This document shows positions 43,901 through 54,858 of a stretch of DNA of 64,000 bases, piece after piece. The notes under the pieces are model-generated. The model was given only the letters and a program-made list of their open reading frames with translations, did no database searches and was not told the origin of the DNA. The position numbers and the translations under genes are program-made. The stretch is from Flavobacterium sp. 1 (GTDB lineage: Bacteria; Bacteroidota; Bacteroidia; Flavobacteriales; Flavobacteriaceae), in the NCBI RefSeq assembly GCF_002797935.1, contig NZ_PGER01000001.1, forward strand, positions 3,596,001-3,660,000, read 5' to 3'. Position 1 is the first letter of the stretch. The number at the start of each line of letters is the position of its first letter.

Positions 43901-46171
43901 TTAAGATTTAATAATCAGTACCGAAGGCGTATTATTTAACCAAGTGCTATGCGAATCAATAAGTTTTTTCCAGCTTTCTAAACTAATAATCATTAAATCC
44001 TGTTGTTCCAAAAATTCTTTTTTGATGGTTCTTTCCTGCGTCATCATGATATGATTAGGCGCTATCTGTTCGATGGAACGGACAACTTCTTGAATTTCCC
44101 TATTTTTTCTGGCTTCGCTCATAGAATCCAAAACTGTAATTTGAGAACCATTATTGTGTATCAGTTTTTGGGCAAATTCCATCAGGAAACCGTCTTCAAC
44201 AGAGAAAATGGGTATAAAAACCCGATTGATTTCTTCCAGTTCTTTATCGACAAGGATTCCAACAGGCATTTTGCTGTTAGCGATAATTTGTCTGGTTCTT
44301 TCATCAAAAGGAGAGTTTTCGAACAAACCTTCTTTCCCGGTAATTTTATCAATAAAACGGTCTGGATTGATAATTCGTGTTGTAAAACCCAGCACTTTTC
44401 CAAGTAATGTCCCTTCAAAAATAGATTGTCCCAAACCAACCAGTAACAAATCATAATCACCATGATTGGCCGTTTCGGTAATATCAGAATCAATGTCATT
44501 GGACACTTTAAACAGCGTAACAATTTTTTGTCCCAAATTTTCGGACTCGGAAATAACCGGCAAAAAGACTTCCTTTTCATGATCTTTGACATCAAACGAA
44601 TGCAGTTCTGAACTCAACGACAAGTGCATTGCTGTCACGATGGTGTTTCCGCCTTGTTTTTTAACCAGACTGTTAGCTACTTTCAGCAACAGTTTGCCCT
44701 TATCGGCAGTGGCAAAAGAAATAAGTATTTTATATTTGCTCTTTTTACTGATTTCTTCAGGAATAACGGTCGGTTTATCTCTAAAAATATAGTTGATTAA
44801 ATCCAAAGCCGGCCCAGTCATAAAGGTTGTTACCAAAGCCATAATTACCATCATCGTAAAAATCTGGGTGGACAAAACACCTAAATCATACCCAATGTTC
44901 AGTACGACCAATTCCATTAAACCTCTTGTATTCATTAAGGTCCCAATAGACAAACTGTCTTTCCAGCTGTGACCTACAAACTTTGCGGCAAGTGCGCTTC
45001 CAAAAAATTTACCAGCCACCGCAACCATAATAATAACTCCCGTAATTTTCCATAAATGCGGATCATCAATCAATCCGATTTGGGTTCTCAAACCTGTAAA
45101 AACGAAGAACAAAGGAAGCAAAACAACCACCGACACGTCTTCGATTTTTTCGATAAAAATAGAACGGAATTTATTATTTTCGGGCATGATAGCACCAGCC
45201 AGAAAAGCTCCGAACAAAGCATGAATCCCTATTAATTCTGTAACATAAGAAGACAGTAATAAAGTTAAAAAGAAAATAGCGACAACAGGTTTACTCAGAC
45301 TTTCTCTTGTCGAATTCAAATCACCCACTTTTTTTAGAAAAGGACGAACGACTTTTAGCATCAGCATTACATATAATACAGCCAATACTATAACATACAG
45401 CGAACTGGTAAACGAACCCGCTTTTACAATAGCAATTACAGCTGCCAAAATACACCAGGCCGTAATATCATCGGCTGCGGCACAAGTGATTACAATTGCC
45501 CCTAATTTAGTTTTATGTATCCCGCGTTCCCGAACGATTCCGGCCAAAACCGGAAAAGCAGTAATACTCATAGCAATTCCCAAGAACAGCCCAAAAGAAA
45601 GAAACTCAACTCCTTCCGGAGCAAAAGAATAATAAATATAATAAGCCAAGCCCAAACCTAGAGCAAACGGAATTATAATACTGGCATGGCTGATTACTAC
45701 GGCATCATGCGCTTTGTTTTTGAGTGCTTTCAAATCAAGTTCCATTCCTACCACAAACATGAAAAGGATTAACCCAATTTGGCTTAAAAACTGCAAGTTG
45801 CCTAATGAATCTTTTGGAAACAGCATTCCCGAAAATTCCGGAAAATACATCCCAATTAAAGAAGGTCCTAAAACAATACCGGCAATCATTTCGCCAATTA
45901 CTGTTGGCTGTCCAATTTTTCTGCAAACCCAGCCAAAAAAACGGGCAACCAAAATTATAGTTACAATTTGTGCCAAAAGAATAGCCAAAGGGTGCTGTAA
46001 ATTTTGAGTCATTGATGTCAAAAAATCATTCCAATGCCCATTTTCTATGTGGTGAGGAACAATATCCCTCCCAAATTCCAATGTTTTTCCCTTTAGAATA
46101 ATCCAATAAATCAAAACAGAAAATCCGCCTATAATGCTCAAATAGAAAAAAGAATTTTTAATATTCTTCAT
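43901..46171 (-). CDS. CPA2-family cation:proton antiporter
   Basis: A membrane exchanger of 756 residues (Na+/H+ or K+/H+). An N-terminal helix (about 8-26) precedes the CPA2 domain (about 60-460), with [57 protein letters not shown] and the ion-binding-site-like AADDITAW, all characteristic. The last 280 residues are soluble and resemble universal-stress-type regulatory domains. A close paralog, broken by a frameshift, lies at 49742-52011. Which ion is carried cannot be told. Confidence 0.9.
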   Translation of the reverse strand: MKNIKNSFFYLSIIGGFSVLIYWIILKGKTLEFGRDIVPHHIENGHWNDFLTSMTQNLQHPLAILLAQIVTIILVARFFGWVCRKIGQPTVIGEMIAGIVLGPSLIGMYFPEFSGMLFPKDSLGNLQFLSQIGLILFMFVVGMELDLKALKNKAHDAVVISHASIIIPFALGLGLAYYIYYSFAPEGVEFLSFGLFLGIAMSITAFPVLAGIVRERGIHKTKLGAIVITCAAADDITAWCILAAVIAIVKAGSFTSSLYVIVLAVLYVMLMLKVVRPFLKKVGDLNSTRESLSKPVVAIFFLTLLLSSYVTELIGIHALFGAFLAGAIMPENNKFRSIFIEKIEDVSVVVLLPLFFVFTGLRTQIGLIDDPHLWKITGVIIMVAVAGKFFGSALAAKFVGHSWKDSLSIGTLMNTRGLMELVVLNIGYDLGVLSTQIFTMMVIMALVTTFMTGPALDLINYIFRDKPTVIPEEISKKSKYKILISFATADKGKLLLKVANSLVKKQGGNTIVTAMHLSLSSELHSFDVKDHEKEVFLPVISESENLGQKIVTLFKVSNDIDSDITETANHGDYDLLLVGLGQSIFEGTLLGKVLGFTTRIINPDRFIDKITGKEGLFENSPFDERTRQIIANSKMPVGILVDKELEEINRVFIPIFSVEDGFLMEFAQKLIHNNGSQITVLDSMSEARKNREIQEVVRSIEQIAPNHIMMTQERTIKKEFLEQQDLMIISLESWKKLIDSHSTWLNNTPSVLIIKS

Positions 46172-46552
46172 ACGACACTCTTTTAAAATTAATTTAAATT
46201 TTCATGCAAATATGAGAACAGATTTTTGAGGCAAAAAATGAATTGCAATCTAATTTTTAGGCGATGTAATAAGACCGTAAAACTTTGTAATAAGTTAAGT
46301 TATTAAGTGTAATTTCACAAATAAAAAAAATAAACTAACATTTAACAGACAAAATTCTTTTTAAGATTTGTAAACATTTAGTTACCTAAAAGTCTTTTTC
46401 ATGATTTGTAAACTTTTATTTATATATTCGCTAGATAAACACCTGCACTTTTTATAACAGAAAGCCAAGCAAAACTAGGTGGATTGAAGGCGTTTTGTGG
46501 CTGGTGTACACAAGTTAAGCACAAGCTTAGTGTAGCGAAACAAATTTAATAT
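46172..46552. other. Intergenic region before the HEPN-like gene
   Basis: In this 381-bp stretch there is no gene. A 20-bp sequence occurs twice in direct orientation (TCTTTTTAAGATTTGTAAAC at 46356-46375; TCTTTTTCATGATTTGTAAAC at 46393-46413), with a pitch of about 37 bp. A TATATTCG box, one mismatch from the -7 consensus, follows at about 46432. The last 100 bp (around GGCTGGTGTACACAAGTTAAG) are less A+T-rich and unexplained. Confidence 0.5.
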
Positions 46553-47200
46553 ATGATAGAAGCTAAATTAAAAGAAACTACTTTAATTATATTTGAGTTA
46601 GAATATCTAAAATCTGATTTAATCTCAATTATGAATCCAGATTCAGTGTATTTTAAAACTATAATTGAAAATTCACCTTCATTCTATCGTATATATCGAA
46701 ATTCGTATAAACTTTTTGTGATTGAGCTTGCTAAAATTCTTGACTCAAAAGAAGATTTTAGTATAATCTCATCCGTTAATTTTTTAATTACAAACAGAAA
46801 AAAAATAGTATGGAAAAATAGCGAAATACAATTAGAAAGATTGAATTTTATCAGAGACGAAATTAAAAGTATAGAAAATTTACATTTAAAAAGTATAAAA
46901 ATTCTACGTGATAAGTTTTATGCACATACTGATAAAAATAGACACGAAATTGAGTTAAGTTTTAATTTGCAACTAGGTTGGGAAATACTAAAACAATTAA
47001 GAGCCTTTTTTGAAGAAATTGTGCTAAAAGTAAATAATCAGCATATAATGTTTTCTGTACTATCAAATTTAACAAATGAAATGGTTTTACTTCAACGGTA
47101 TAAATTAATTCAAAATATGATTCAACTAAAATTAAAGGAACAACCAAATATTGGTGAATTACAAAAAGTCCGTGATATAATGCAAGGAAAACTAACATAA
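46553..47200 (+). CDS. HEPN/AbiU2-like helical protein
   Basis: A soluble, all-helical protein of 215 residues. Residues 117-127 read KILRDKFYAHT, which contains the R-x4-6-H motif (Arg119, His125) of HEPN ribonucleases in the AbiU2 style. The coding DNA is markedly more A+T-rich than its neighbours, which suggests acquisition. It stands alone on the plus strand between two opposite-strand antiporter systems, with no visible antitoxin or nucleotidyltransferase partner; an unrelated membrane protein follows. It may be a defence or abortive-infection gene. A weak match to a named family is all I can offer. Confidence 0.55.
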   Translation: MIEAKLKETTLIIFELEYLKSDLISIMNPDSVYFKTIIENSPSFYRIYRNSYKLFVIELAKILDSKEDFSIISSVNFLITNRKKIVWKNSEIQLERLNFIRDEIKSIENLHLKSIKILRDKFYAHTDKNRHEIELSFNLQLGWEILKQLRAFFEEIVLKVNNQHIMFSVLSNLTNEMVLLQRYKLIQNMIQLKLKEQPNIGELQKVRDIMQGKLT

Positions 47201-47284
47201 TTCCAAACCCGCTCTAGAATTACAATATTCATGATAAGCATAAAAAAAACAGTTGACGATTAACTAATAAAAATATCTGAAAAA

Positions 47285-47866
47285 ATGGCTGAAAAATCTT
47301 TAAATGACTCAATAAATATGACTGGCACTCTTGTACAATTTCAAACAGACATGCGCAGAGGTTATGCAAATGGTTCCTTAGGCATAATTGTTTCAGGACT
47401 TTCTTGGCTCATTTCTGCAATTGTAGCCTATCAATATTCAGCTAGCCAGGCAGTTTGGACGCTTTTAATTGGAGGAATGCTTATCCATCCTGTAAGTATA
47501 CTGCTCTACAAGACAATTGGACTAAGCGGAAATCATACAAAGGGAAATCCATTAGGAAATCTGGGGATGGAAGGGACAATATTTATGATTATGTGCATAC
47601 CTATTGCTTTTGGGCTTTCATTACAGCATACACAATGGTTTTTTCAAGGCATGCTTCTGATTATTGGCGGAAGATATTTGACATTTTCTTCTATATACGG
47701 AATTAAGCTTTATTGGATTTTAGGAGCTGTTTTAGGAATTGCGGCATGTTTATTATTTAAAAATAATGTGCAGCCTTTTGGCACTTTATTAACTGGTGCG
47801 CTTATTGAAATTTTGTTTGGGCTTTTTATGTTTTTATCTTTTCAAAGAAACAATAAAAATATTTAG
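47285..47866 (+). CDS. Polytopic membrane protein of unknown function
   Basis: A protein of 193 residues with about six membrane helices (about 30-50, 55-72, 97-113, 116-130, 139-157 and 162-185) after a polar N-terminal segment. The loop SGNHTKGNPLGNLGMEGT between helices 2 and 3 is its most distinctive feature. I do not recognise a family. Upstream is the HEPN-like gene; downstream the convergent LytTR operon. Confidence 0.65.
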   Translation: MAEKSLNDSINMTGTLVQFQTDMRRGYANGSLGIIVSGLSWLISAIVAYQYSASQAVWTLLIGGMLIHPVSILLYKTIGLSGNHTKGNPLGNLGMEGTIFMIMCIPIAFGLSLQHTQWFFQGMLLIIGGRYLTFSSIYGIKLYWILGAVLGIAACLLFKNNVQPFGTLLTGALIEILFGLFMFLSFQRNNKNI

Positions 47867-47946
47867 AGTTGCTGCGAGAAGTAAAATAGCTCATTAAGCT
47901 CTTTTCTAATACTATGTAGTTAAAGATCACGACCAACGAAGTTAAG

Positions 47947-48666
47947 TTATAATTTCACTTTATCCAAAAAATCATTTTTATACGTTTCGCTCAAAACTAA
48001 TACAGCTGGTTTTCCTTTTCCCTCCTGTAGTGTAAGCGTAATTTCATTGTGATTAAAAAACTGAACTGCAGTCAAAGCAATGATTTCTTTTTTATTCACT
48101 CTGCAGAATTCAGCTTTAGGAAGCTGATTCAATAATGAACCAAAATTGATGTTTTTCAGAATTAAAATACTGCCGTCAGCCAAATACACTTCCTTATCCC
48201 TGCTGTCAACCGGTGCTGTTTTGATGTATTGAATCTGGTCGAAGTACAATAACGACTTACCTTTATCAGTATTCAGATGAATAAATTTTTTGGAAACATC
48301 CAGTTTTTGGAATCGTTCCAATGCTTTAGCAACGGCTTTTTCCAGACGCTCTTTGGTAACTGGTTTGGTGATGTAATCTACAGCGTTAATGTCGAAAGCT
48401 TCGGCAGCGTAATTTTTGTAGGCGGTGGTAAAAATTATCAGTTTATTTTGAAGCAGATTCGCTAAAGTCAAACCATCAATTCCCGGCATTTCGATATCTG
48501 AAATACACAAATCAAAATCAAGTTTGGGAACTTCGTCCAATAATTTTTGAGGATCGTTGAATGCTTTTATAACTTCTAATTCCGGAATTTGTTCACAGAG
48601 CATTTTCAGGTAAGTCAAACCCGGCAATTCATCGTCAAGCAGTAAGCATTTGATTTTTGTATTCAA
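47947..48666 (-). CDS. LytTR-type response regulator
   Basis: A transcription regulator of 239 residues: a receiver domain (1-120; acidic pocket LLLDDE, phospho-Asp in LCISDIEMPG, Lys in YITKPV) followed by a LytTR DNA-binding domain (about 140-239). Partner kinase gene overlaps it by 32 bp. It is the last gene of an operon that begins with the broken antiporter and the SMR transporter, so it might sense envelope or ion stress and control these transporters; that is inference. Confidence 0.9.
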   Translation of the reverse strand: MNTKIKCLLLDDELPGLTYLKMLCEQIPELEVIKAFNDPQKLLDEVPKLDFDLCISDIEMPGIDGLTLANLLQNKLIIFTTAYKNYAAEAFDINAVDYITKPVTKERLEKAVAKALERFQKLDVSKKFIHLNTDKGKSLLYFDQIQYIKTAPVDSRDKEVYLADGSILILKNINFGSLLNQLPKAEFCRVNKKEIIALTAVQFFNHNEITLTLQEGKGKPAVLVLSETYKNDFLDKVKL

Positions 48667-49399
48667 GAAGATTGATTTTTAAATGCGCAATATAAATGTC
48701 GTTTTCGACAAATTTATCCAATTTGAACTGATTTTTGTATATAATTTTTAATCGTTGTTCCAATGTTGCTGCGCCAATACCGCTTCGTTCTTTTTTTAAG
48801 GCTTTTTTCTCGGAAATTTTATTGGAAACCGTAAGAGAGAAACAATTGTCCTTGAATTCAAACAAAATTGAAATAAAAGCATCGGCACTTTGTAAATCAG
48901 CGTGCTTAAAGGCATTTTCAATCAGATCAATCGAAATTAAAGGTGCCAAAAGATTTTGCTCATACAGCTTTTCTCCTTCATTAATCTTGGTTTTCACTTT
49001 CAATTCAAAAAGCGGACTCACTTTAATTTTATTAATTTCAATCAGATTCAAGGCAAATTGGATTTCTTCTTTTGGGGAAACAAATTTCTTCTGGCTTTCG
49101 TACAAAATATAATCCAAAACATTAGCCAATTTATCCAAAGCAAAATACGTTTGGTACGCATGCGACTGAATTGAATTGAGAATGTTTTTGAAAAGATGCG
49201 GATTGAGTTTGGATTCTAATGTTTCCAATTGCAGATTGTTGACTTTCATTTCAAGCAGACCAAATTTCTCTTCAACGCTTTTTTTGGCTTTGCCAGATTC
49301 AATCAATCGATAAACAAGATAGCAAAGCACCACAACGAATACCAGAATAATTACCAGTAATACATATAAGAGAGTGTTGTTTTCTTGTGTGTTATTCAT
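48635..49399 (-). CDS. LytS-type sensor histidine kinase
   Basis: A membrane kinase of 254 residues with a single N-terminal helix (about 10-30) and no separate sensor domain. The phospho-acceptor region reads ESKLNPHLFKNILNSIQSH (His about 67, HisK_5 or LytS family), followed by an ATPase-type C terminus with the N-box PLISIDLIENAFKHAD and the ISEKKALKKERSGIGAATLEQRL region. It lies 10 bp after the SMR gene and overlaps the regulator gene, so the pair is translationally coupled. Confidence 0.88.
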   Translation of the reverse strand: MNNTQENNTLLYVLLVIILVFVVVLCYLVYRLIESGKAKKSVEEKFGLLEMKVNNLQLETLESKLNPHLFKNILNSIQSHAYQTYFALDKLANVLDYILYESQKKFVSPKEEIQFALNLIEINKIKVSPLFELKVKTKINEGEKLYEQNLLAPLISIDLIENAFKHADLQSADAFISILFEFKDNCFSLTVSNKISEKKALKKERSGIGAATLEQRLKIIYKNQFKLDKFVENDIYIAHLKINLLEYKNQMLTA

Positions 49400-49409
49400 T
49401 TTATATGAA

Positions 49410-49739
49410 TTAGTGAGACGACACGAATTTCAGCCCAATTATAGACGATATCAAAGTAAACAAAAAGAAAAGTCTCCAGAAAGTTGCCGGTTCTTTGAAT
49501 ACAAAAATACCAATTAAGACAGTTCCTACCGCACCTATTCCTGTCCAGACTGCATAAGCAGTTCCGATTGGCAAAGTTTGAGAAGCTTTGTACAAAAGCG
49601 TCATGCTAATCGAAAGCGCTATAAAAAAACCAACCATCCACAGAGTCGATGTCACCCCCGAAGTTTCTTTGGCTTTGCCCAAACAAGCAGCAAAACCTAC
49701 TTCAAATAAACCTGCTATGATGAGTAAAATCCAGTTCAT
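49410..49739 (-). CDS. SMR-family small multidrug or guanidinium exporter
   Basis: A protein of 109 residues with four membrane helices, the standard SMR size. The conserved glutamate is in GLFEVGFAACLGKAKE (E14); LPIGTAYAVWTGIGAVGTVL follows. The sequence is closer to the SugE/Gdx (guanidinium) branch than to EmrE (a glance-level judgement). ATG 49739 was chosen (MNWILLIIAGLFEVG) because earlier in-frame codons fall within the antiporter gene. It begins 2 bp after the antiporter stop. Confidence 0.88.
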   Translation of the reverse strand: MNWILLIIAGLFEVGFAACLGKAKETSGVTSTLWMVGFFIALSISMTLLYKASQTLPIGTAYAVWTGIGAVGTVLIGIFVFKEPATFWRLFFLFTLISSIIGLKFVSSH

Positions 49740-49741
49740 GA

Positions 49742-52011
49742 TTATGGCTTTATAATCAATACCGAAGGCACGCCGCTTAGCCAAGTGCTGCGGGAATCCA
49801 ACAAGTCTTTCCAGCTGTCCAAACTTACAATCATTAAATCTTGCTTCATCAAAAATTCATCATAAAGAATAGATTCGTTATTCAGAATTACATTCTTGTG
49901 AAATTTTTGCTTTAAAGAACCGATGGCGCTTGCAATAACAAAATTAGACTCCATGTGTCCTTTCATGTCCAAAAAGGTAACCGAAGTATTATTGTTATAA
50001 ATTAATTTTTGGGCATAATCAATCAAAAACGAATCTTCAGGGCAATAAATAGGCACAAAAACATGATTTACTTCTTTCAATTCTTTATCAATCAAAACTC
50101 CCAATGGCATTTTAACTTTCAATACAATCTGTCTGGTTCTTTCATCAAATGGAGAATTGACAAACAAACCTTCTTTACCTGTAAATTTATCCAGTAATCG
50201 TTCGGGATTAATTATTCGGGAAGTAAAACCAATTACTTTGCCCAACAGAGTACCTTCAAAAATGGATTTCCCTAAACCAACGATTAATAAATCATAATCT
50301 CCTTGATTAGCAATATCAATTATTTCTGATTCAACATCCAGTGTTGCCTTGAAAACAGTTGTAATTTCCTGTTTCAATATAACCGCTTCTTTCACAATTG
50401 GACTAAAACTGCTTTTCTCTTTATCTTCCATATTAAAGGAATGCATTTCATCGCTCAAAGACAAATGCAGCGCAGTAATACTGGTAGATTCATTTTGTTT
50501 TTTAACCAAGCTATGAGCTAAACGCAGCAACGATTTCCCTTTTTCATTGTTCCCAAAAGAAATCAGAATTCTATACTTGCTTTGATCGATTTCTTCTTCA
50601 TGATCAGAAATATCGGTAGTCTTAAAAATATAATTGATTAAATCCAGCGCAGGTCCGGTCATAAAAGTAGTCACCAAAGCCATAATTACCATCATTGTAA
50701 AAACTTGAGTCGTAAGAACTCCAAGTCCCAATCCAATATTCAAAACAATTAATTCCATCAAACCTCTGGTATTCATCAAAGCCCCAATGATAAGGCTGTT
50801 TCTCCAGCTTTGTCCCACGAATTTTGCTGCTAAAGCACTTCCTAAAAATTTACCCGCAACAGCAACAAGTATGATAAAACCGGTCACTTTCCACAAATAA
50901 GGCTCGTTTAATGAACCTATTTCGGTACGCAAACCCGTGAATACAAAAAACAAAGGCAACAACAGTATTACTGATACATCTTCAACTTTCGCAATAAATA
51001 CAGTTCTGAATTTAGGAACATCGGGCATAATGGCTCCCATCATAAAAGCACCAAACAGCGCATGAATACCAATCAGTTCAGTAGCATAGGAAGATATGAT
51101 TAACAATAAAAAAAGATAGCAACAACGGGTTTACTCAAGCTGTCTTTGGATCCGTACAAATCACCAATTCTTTTCAAAAAAGGCTTTACCAGATAAATCA
51201 TTGTCAGTACATAAATTGCTGCTAATGAAATTATATACATCGAACTCTCAAAAGTTCCTGCTTTTACAATAGCAATTACAACAGCCAATAAACACCAAGC
51301 GGTAATATCATCGGCGGCTGCACAGGTAATGGCTATAGCTCCCAACTTGGTTTTATGCATGCCTCTTTCCTGAACAATACGCGCCAGAACTGGAAATGCG
51401 GTAATACTCATAGCAATACCCATAAACAGACTAAAAGAAAGAAACTTAACCCCTTCCGGGGCAAAACGATTATAAACAAAATAAGCCAGTCCAATACCTA
51501 ATGCAAACGGAATAACGATACTTGCATGGCTAATAACAACAGCTTCTTTTGCCCTGTTCTTCAACACTTTGATATCGAGCTCCATTCCAATTACAAACAT
51601 AAAAAGTATCAGTCCAATCTGGCTCAAAAATTTTAAGTTTTCTAATGAATTGGCTGGAAAAAGGGCATGAAAAAAATCAGGAAAATACAGTCCCAAAAGA
51701 GATGGCCCAAGTGCAATTCCGGCAATAATTTCACCAATTACTGATGGCTGTCCAATTTTTTTGAAAAACCATCCAAAAAAACGGGCCACAAGGATAATCA
51801 TTATAATTTGTGCCAATAAAATAGCCAATGGATCCTGTATGTTGTGAAGCATTGAAATCAGAAAATCATTCCAGGAATCACTGCTGCCCAATGGATGAAC
51901 GATGGTCTCTTTGTGCTCCAGAAGTTTTCCTTTATTTATAATCCAATACATTAATGCGGTAAAACCGCCTGTAACTCCCAAATAAAACAATGTATTTCTG
52001 TACTTTTTCAT
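49742..52011 (-). pseudogene. CPA2 cation:proton antiporter, frameshifted
   Basis: Two overlapping frames make one antiporter. The first starts at 52011 and covers 303 residues up to [14 protein letters not shown]; the second continues in another frame from [20 protein letters not shown] to the stop at 49742. The intact paralog at 43901-46171 reads [31 protein letters not shown] across the same point, so one base is missing. It falls in an A7 run on the plus strand (51108-51114); A8 would restore the frame. The summed length (about 757) matches the paralog. Slippage, phase variation or an assembly error are all possible. Confidence 0.85.
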
Positions 52012-52194
52012 AAGACACCCTTCAATAAATTCGTATCAACCTAAAAAAATCAAATATATATAAATTAGAAGCTACAACGTCACTTTGATTCAAAATAAAA
52101 ATAAAAAATTAACAATTAAATTAACAAAAAGCATTCTTGAAAACACAAGCGTTATAGCTGTTTTAACTACCTTTGTAAATTTTAAAAAATTGAC

Positions 52195-54609
52195 ATGATC
52201 AAATGGTTTAGCTTGGGGTTTTGGGAATTAATAGCCAGAGTCGTACTTCGAAATAGAATTTTAATGTTATCGATTGTTGCAGCGATAACGGCTTTATTGG
52301 CAATGCAATGGAAAAACATCCATTTTACGCATACAGAAGCCAATATGTTACCCGATGACAATATTGTAAATATAGAATACAAAGCCTTTTTAGACAAGTT
52401 TGGCGAAGAAGGAAATTTGGTCATTATTGGTGTAAAGGACAAAACATTTTTCACCCCAAAAGCTTACGCAGCATGGGCAAAATTAATGAACAGCCTAAAA
52501 GAAGACAAAGCAGTTGATTTAGTTATTTCGATAAATGATCTAAAGAAATTACAAAAAAACGAACCTCTTCAAAAATTCGAATTAGTTCCTTTTGTTGATC
52601 AAAGCAAAACCACAGACAAAGCATATCTTGAAAAAATAAAAAAAGAGCTTTTTAATGATATGCCTTTTTACGAAGGACTGCTCTTCAATAAAAGATCAGG
52701 AACAATACGTTCAGCCATTTATTTGGACAAAAAAATTGTAAATACTCCAGCCAGAAAGGATTTTATTACAGACCGATTAGTTCCTGCCGTAGAAGCATTT
52801 GAAAAAGAAACCAAAATAGACCTTCGTGTTTCTGGAATGCCTTACATCCGAACACTTAATTCGCAGACTATTATAAGTGAAATAAGTCTTTTCATAGGAG
52901 CCTCATTACTAGTAACTTCATTGCTTTTCTTTTTCTTTTTCAGAAGTTTTAGAGCCACTTTAATTTCAATAGTTATTGTGATTATTGGGGTAATGTGGTC
53001 TTTTGGTTTCTTAGGATTGTTAAATTATGAAATCACTGTTTTAACGGCTTTAGTTCCTTCTTTAATAATTGTAATTGGAATTCCGAACTGTATTTTCCTT
53101 ACCAATAAATACCATCAGGAGTACAAAATCCACCGAAATAAAGCCAAAGCACTGCAGCGTGTTACTACCAAAGTAGGAATGGCAACTCTTATGACTAATG
53201 TAACTACCGCAATTGGTTTTTTCACTTTTATAACTTCAAATAACAAACTGCTTATTGAGTTTGGAAACGTAACTTCGATTAACATTCTGGCATTGTTCTT
53301 TTTGTGTATTATAGTGATTCCAATATTTCATAGTTACATTCCTGCACCAAAAGACCGTCATATTGAACACCTTGACAGAGGTTATGTAAAATCATTTATG
53401 GACTGGATTTTGCGGAATGTAAAAGAAAGCCGTTTTTCTATTTATGTGGTTGCTGTTTCATTGCTTGTAATCAGTATTATCGGAATTTACAAAATGCGCA
53501 TCTCTGGCAGTATAATAGAAGATATGCCTAAAAAAGCGCCTTTTTTTAAGGATATACTCTTCTTCGAAAAAGAATTTGACGGAGTAATGCCTTTGGAAAT
53601 CATGATTGACACCAAACATAAAAAAGGAGTCATGAAACTTTCTACACTCAAGCGAATGGAAGAACTGGAAACTGCAATTGATGAAATTCCTGAACTATCA
53701 AAACCTATTTCGATTGTAAATCTGGTAAAATATTCCAAACAGGCTTACTATAACGGAAACCCGGAATATTACGAATTGCCGACTTCACAGGAACAGGCTT
53801 TCATTTTGTCGTATGCCAAAAATTCCACCAAAAAAGGCAAAGGTGACTTGATGAAAAGCTACGTAGATTCGACAGGTCAATTTGCCCGAATTACCACTTT
53901 CATGCGTGATGATAACGGAGGCGTAATGCCTATAATTGAAGCTGAAATCCGCAAAAAAGCCGATAAAATTTTTCCTCCGGACAGATATCATGTAACTATT
54001 ACGGGAAAAGCATTGGTCTTCCAGAAAGGAACAGGCTACTTGCTGAACAATCTGCTTTCATCATTGGTTTTTGCCTTTTTCCTAACCGCACTTTTAATTG
54101 GATTTATGTTCCGTTCCTTTAAAATGATTTTGGTTTCTATTATTCCAAATTTATTGCCGTTACTGTTAACCGCCGGAATTATGGGCTTTTTTGATATTCC
54201 GCTGAAACCTTCAACGATATTGGTTTTCGGGATTGCCTTTGGTCTTTCGGTAGATGATACCGTCCGATTCTTGGCGCAATACCGAGAAGAATTAAAGAAA
54301 AACGACTGGAAAATCCGAAAATCAGTATATGCTACTTTTAACGATGCCGGTTTGAGCATGTTCTATACTTCTATTGTATTGTTCTTTGGATTTTCGGTGT
54401 TTATGCTGTCTAGTTTTGGCGGTACTATTGCACTTGGCGGGTTAGTTTCGCTGACTTTATTGTTCGGAATGCTGTCTAATTTAATGTTATTGCCTGCTTT
54501 GGTTTTAACCCTGAACAAAACATTGGCAAACGAACAGGAATTTATCGAGCCAAAAATTGAAATCCTGGAATTCACGGACGAAGAGATTGATGATTTTGAG
54601 AAAAAGTAG
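52195..54609 (+). CDS. RND/MMPL-family exporter
   Basis: A membrane transporter of 804 residues with the duplicated RND layout: helix 1 (about 23-42), a large periplasmic loop (to about 235), helices about 240-390, a second loop (about 440-620) and a second block of helices ending at about 770. Family residues include TALVPSLIIVIGIPNCIFL and the second-half GIAFGLSVDDTVRFL with its conserved Asp pair. Relatives (MMPL, HpnN) export lipids or hydrophobic molecules. It is alone on its strand with its own terminator. Confidence 0.88.
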   Translation: MIKWFSLGFWELIARVVLRNRILMLSIVAAITALLAMQWKNIHFTHTEANMLPDDNIVNIEYKAFLDKFGEEGNLVIIGVKDKTFFTPKAYAAWAKLMNSLKEDKAVDLVISINDLKKLQKNEPLQKFELVPFVDQSKTTDKAYLEKIKKELFNDMPFYEGLLFNKRSGTIRSAIYLDKKIVNTPARKDFITDRLVPAVEAFEKETKIDLRVSGMPYIRTLNSQTIISEISLFIGASLLVTSLLFFFFFRSFRATLISIVIVIIGVMWSFGFLGLLNYEITVLTALVPSLIIVIGIPNCIFLTNKYHQEYKIHRNKAKALQRVTTKVGMATLMTNVTTAIGFFTFITSNNKLLIEFGNVTSINILALFFLCIIVIPIFHSYIPAPKDRHIEHLDRGYVKSFMDWILRNVKESRFSIYVVAVSLLVISIIGIYKMRISGSIIEDMPKKAPFFKDILFFEKEFDGVMPLEIMIDTKHKKGVMKLSTLKRMEELETAIDEIPELSKPISIVNLVKYSKQAYYNGNPEYYELPTSQEQAFILSYAKNSTKKGKGDLMKSYVDSTGQFARITTFMRDDNGGVMPIIEAEIRKKADKIFPPDRYHVTITGKALVFQKGTGYLLNNLLSSLVFAFFLTALLIGFMFRSFKMILVSIIPNLLPLLLTAGIMGFFDIPLKPSTILVFGIAFGLSVDDTVRFLAQYREELKKNDWKIRKSVYATFNDAGLSMFYTSIVLFFGFSVFMLSSFGGTIALGGLVSLTLLFGMLSNLMLLPALVLTLNKTLANEQEFIEPKIEILEFTDEEIDDFEKK

Positions 54610-54669
54610 AAATCACTATATCGCTTTATGTCCTTTACGACAAATATTTCTCGCAAAGAGCAGAGACAC

Positions 54670-54709
54670 AAAAAACCGCAAAGTAACAATTTGCTTTGCG
54701 GTTTTTTTA
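54670..54709 (+). terminator. Rho-independent terminator
   Basis: AAAAACCGCAAAG / CTTTGCGGTTTTT with a short loop and T-run, 60 bp after the RND gene. Confidence 0.9.
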
Positions 54710-54810
54710 TTTAAATTATATTGAGTTTACTAATTAAACATGACTTTTCGATTATTCATTGTGTATGCTAAAAAATAATTGTGACACCCACTTTGATTTT
54801 TCACAAAGAA

Positions 54811-54837
54811 GAAAGCCGCCAATGCATGGCAGCTTTC
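54811..54837 (-). terminator. Weak hairpin after hsp20
   Basis: GAAAGCTGCC / GGCGGCTTTC (minus strand) with a 7-nt loop, followed by only a short T-containing stretch; 22 bp after the hsp20 stop. Confidence 0.5.
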
Positions 54838-54858
54838 AAACAGGTAATTAATTAGAGT

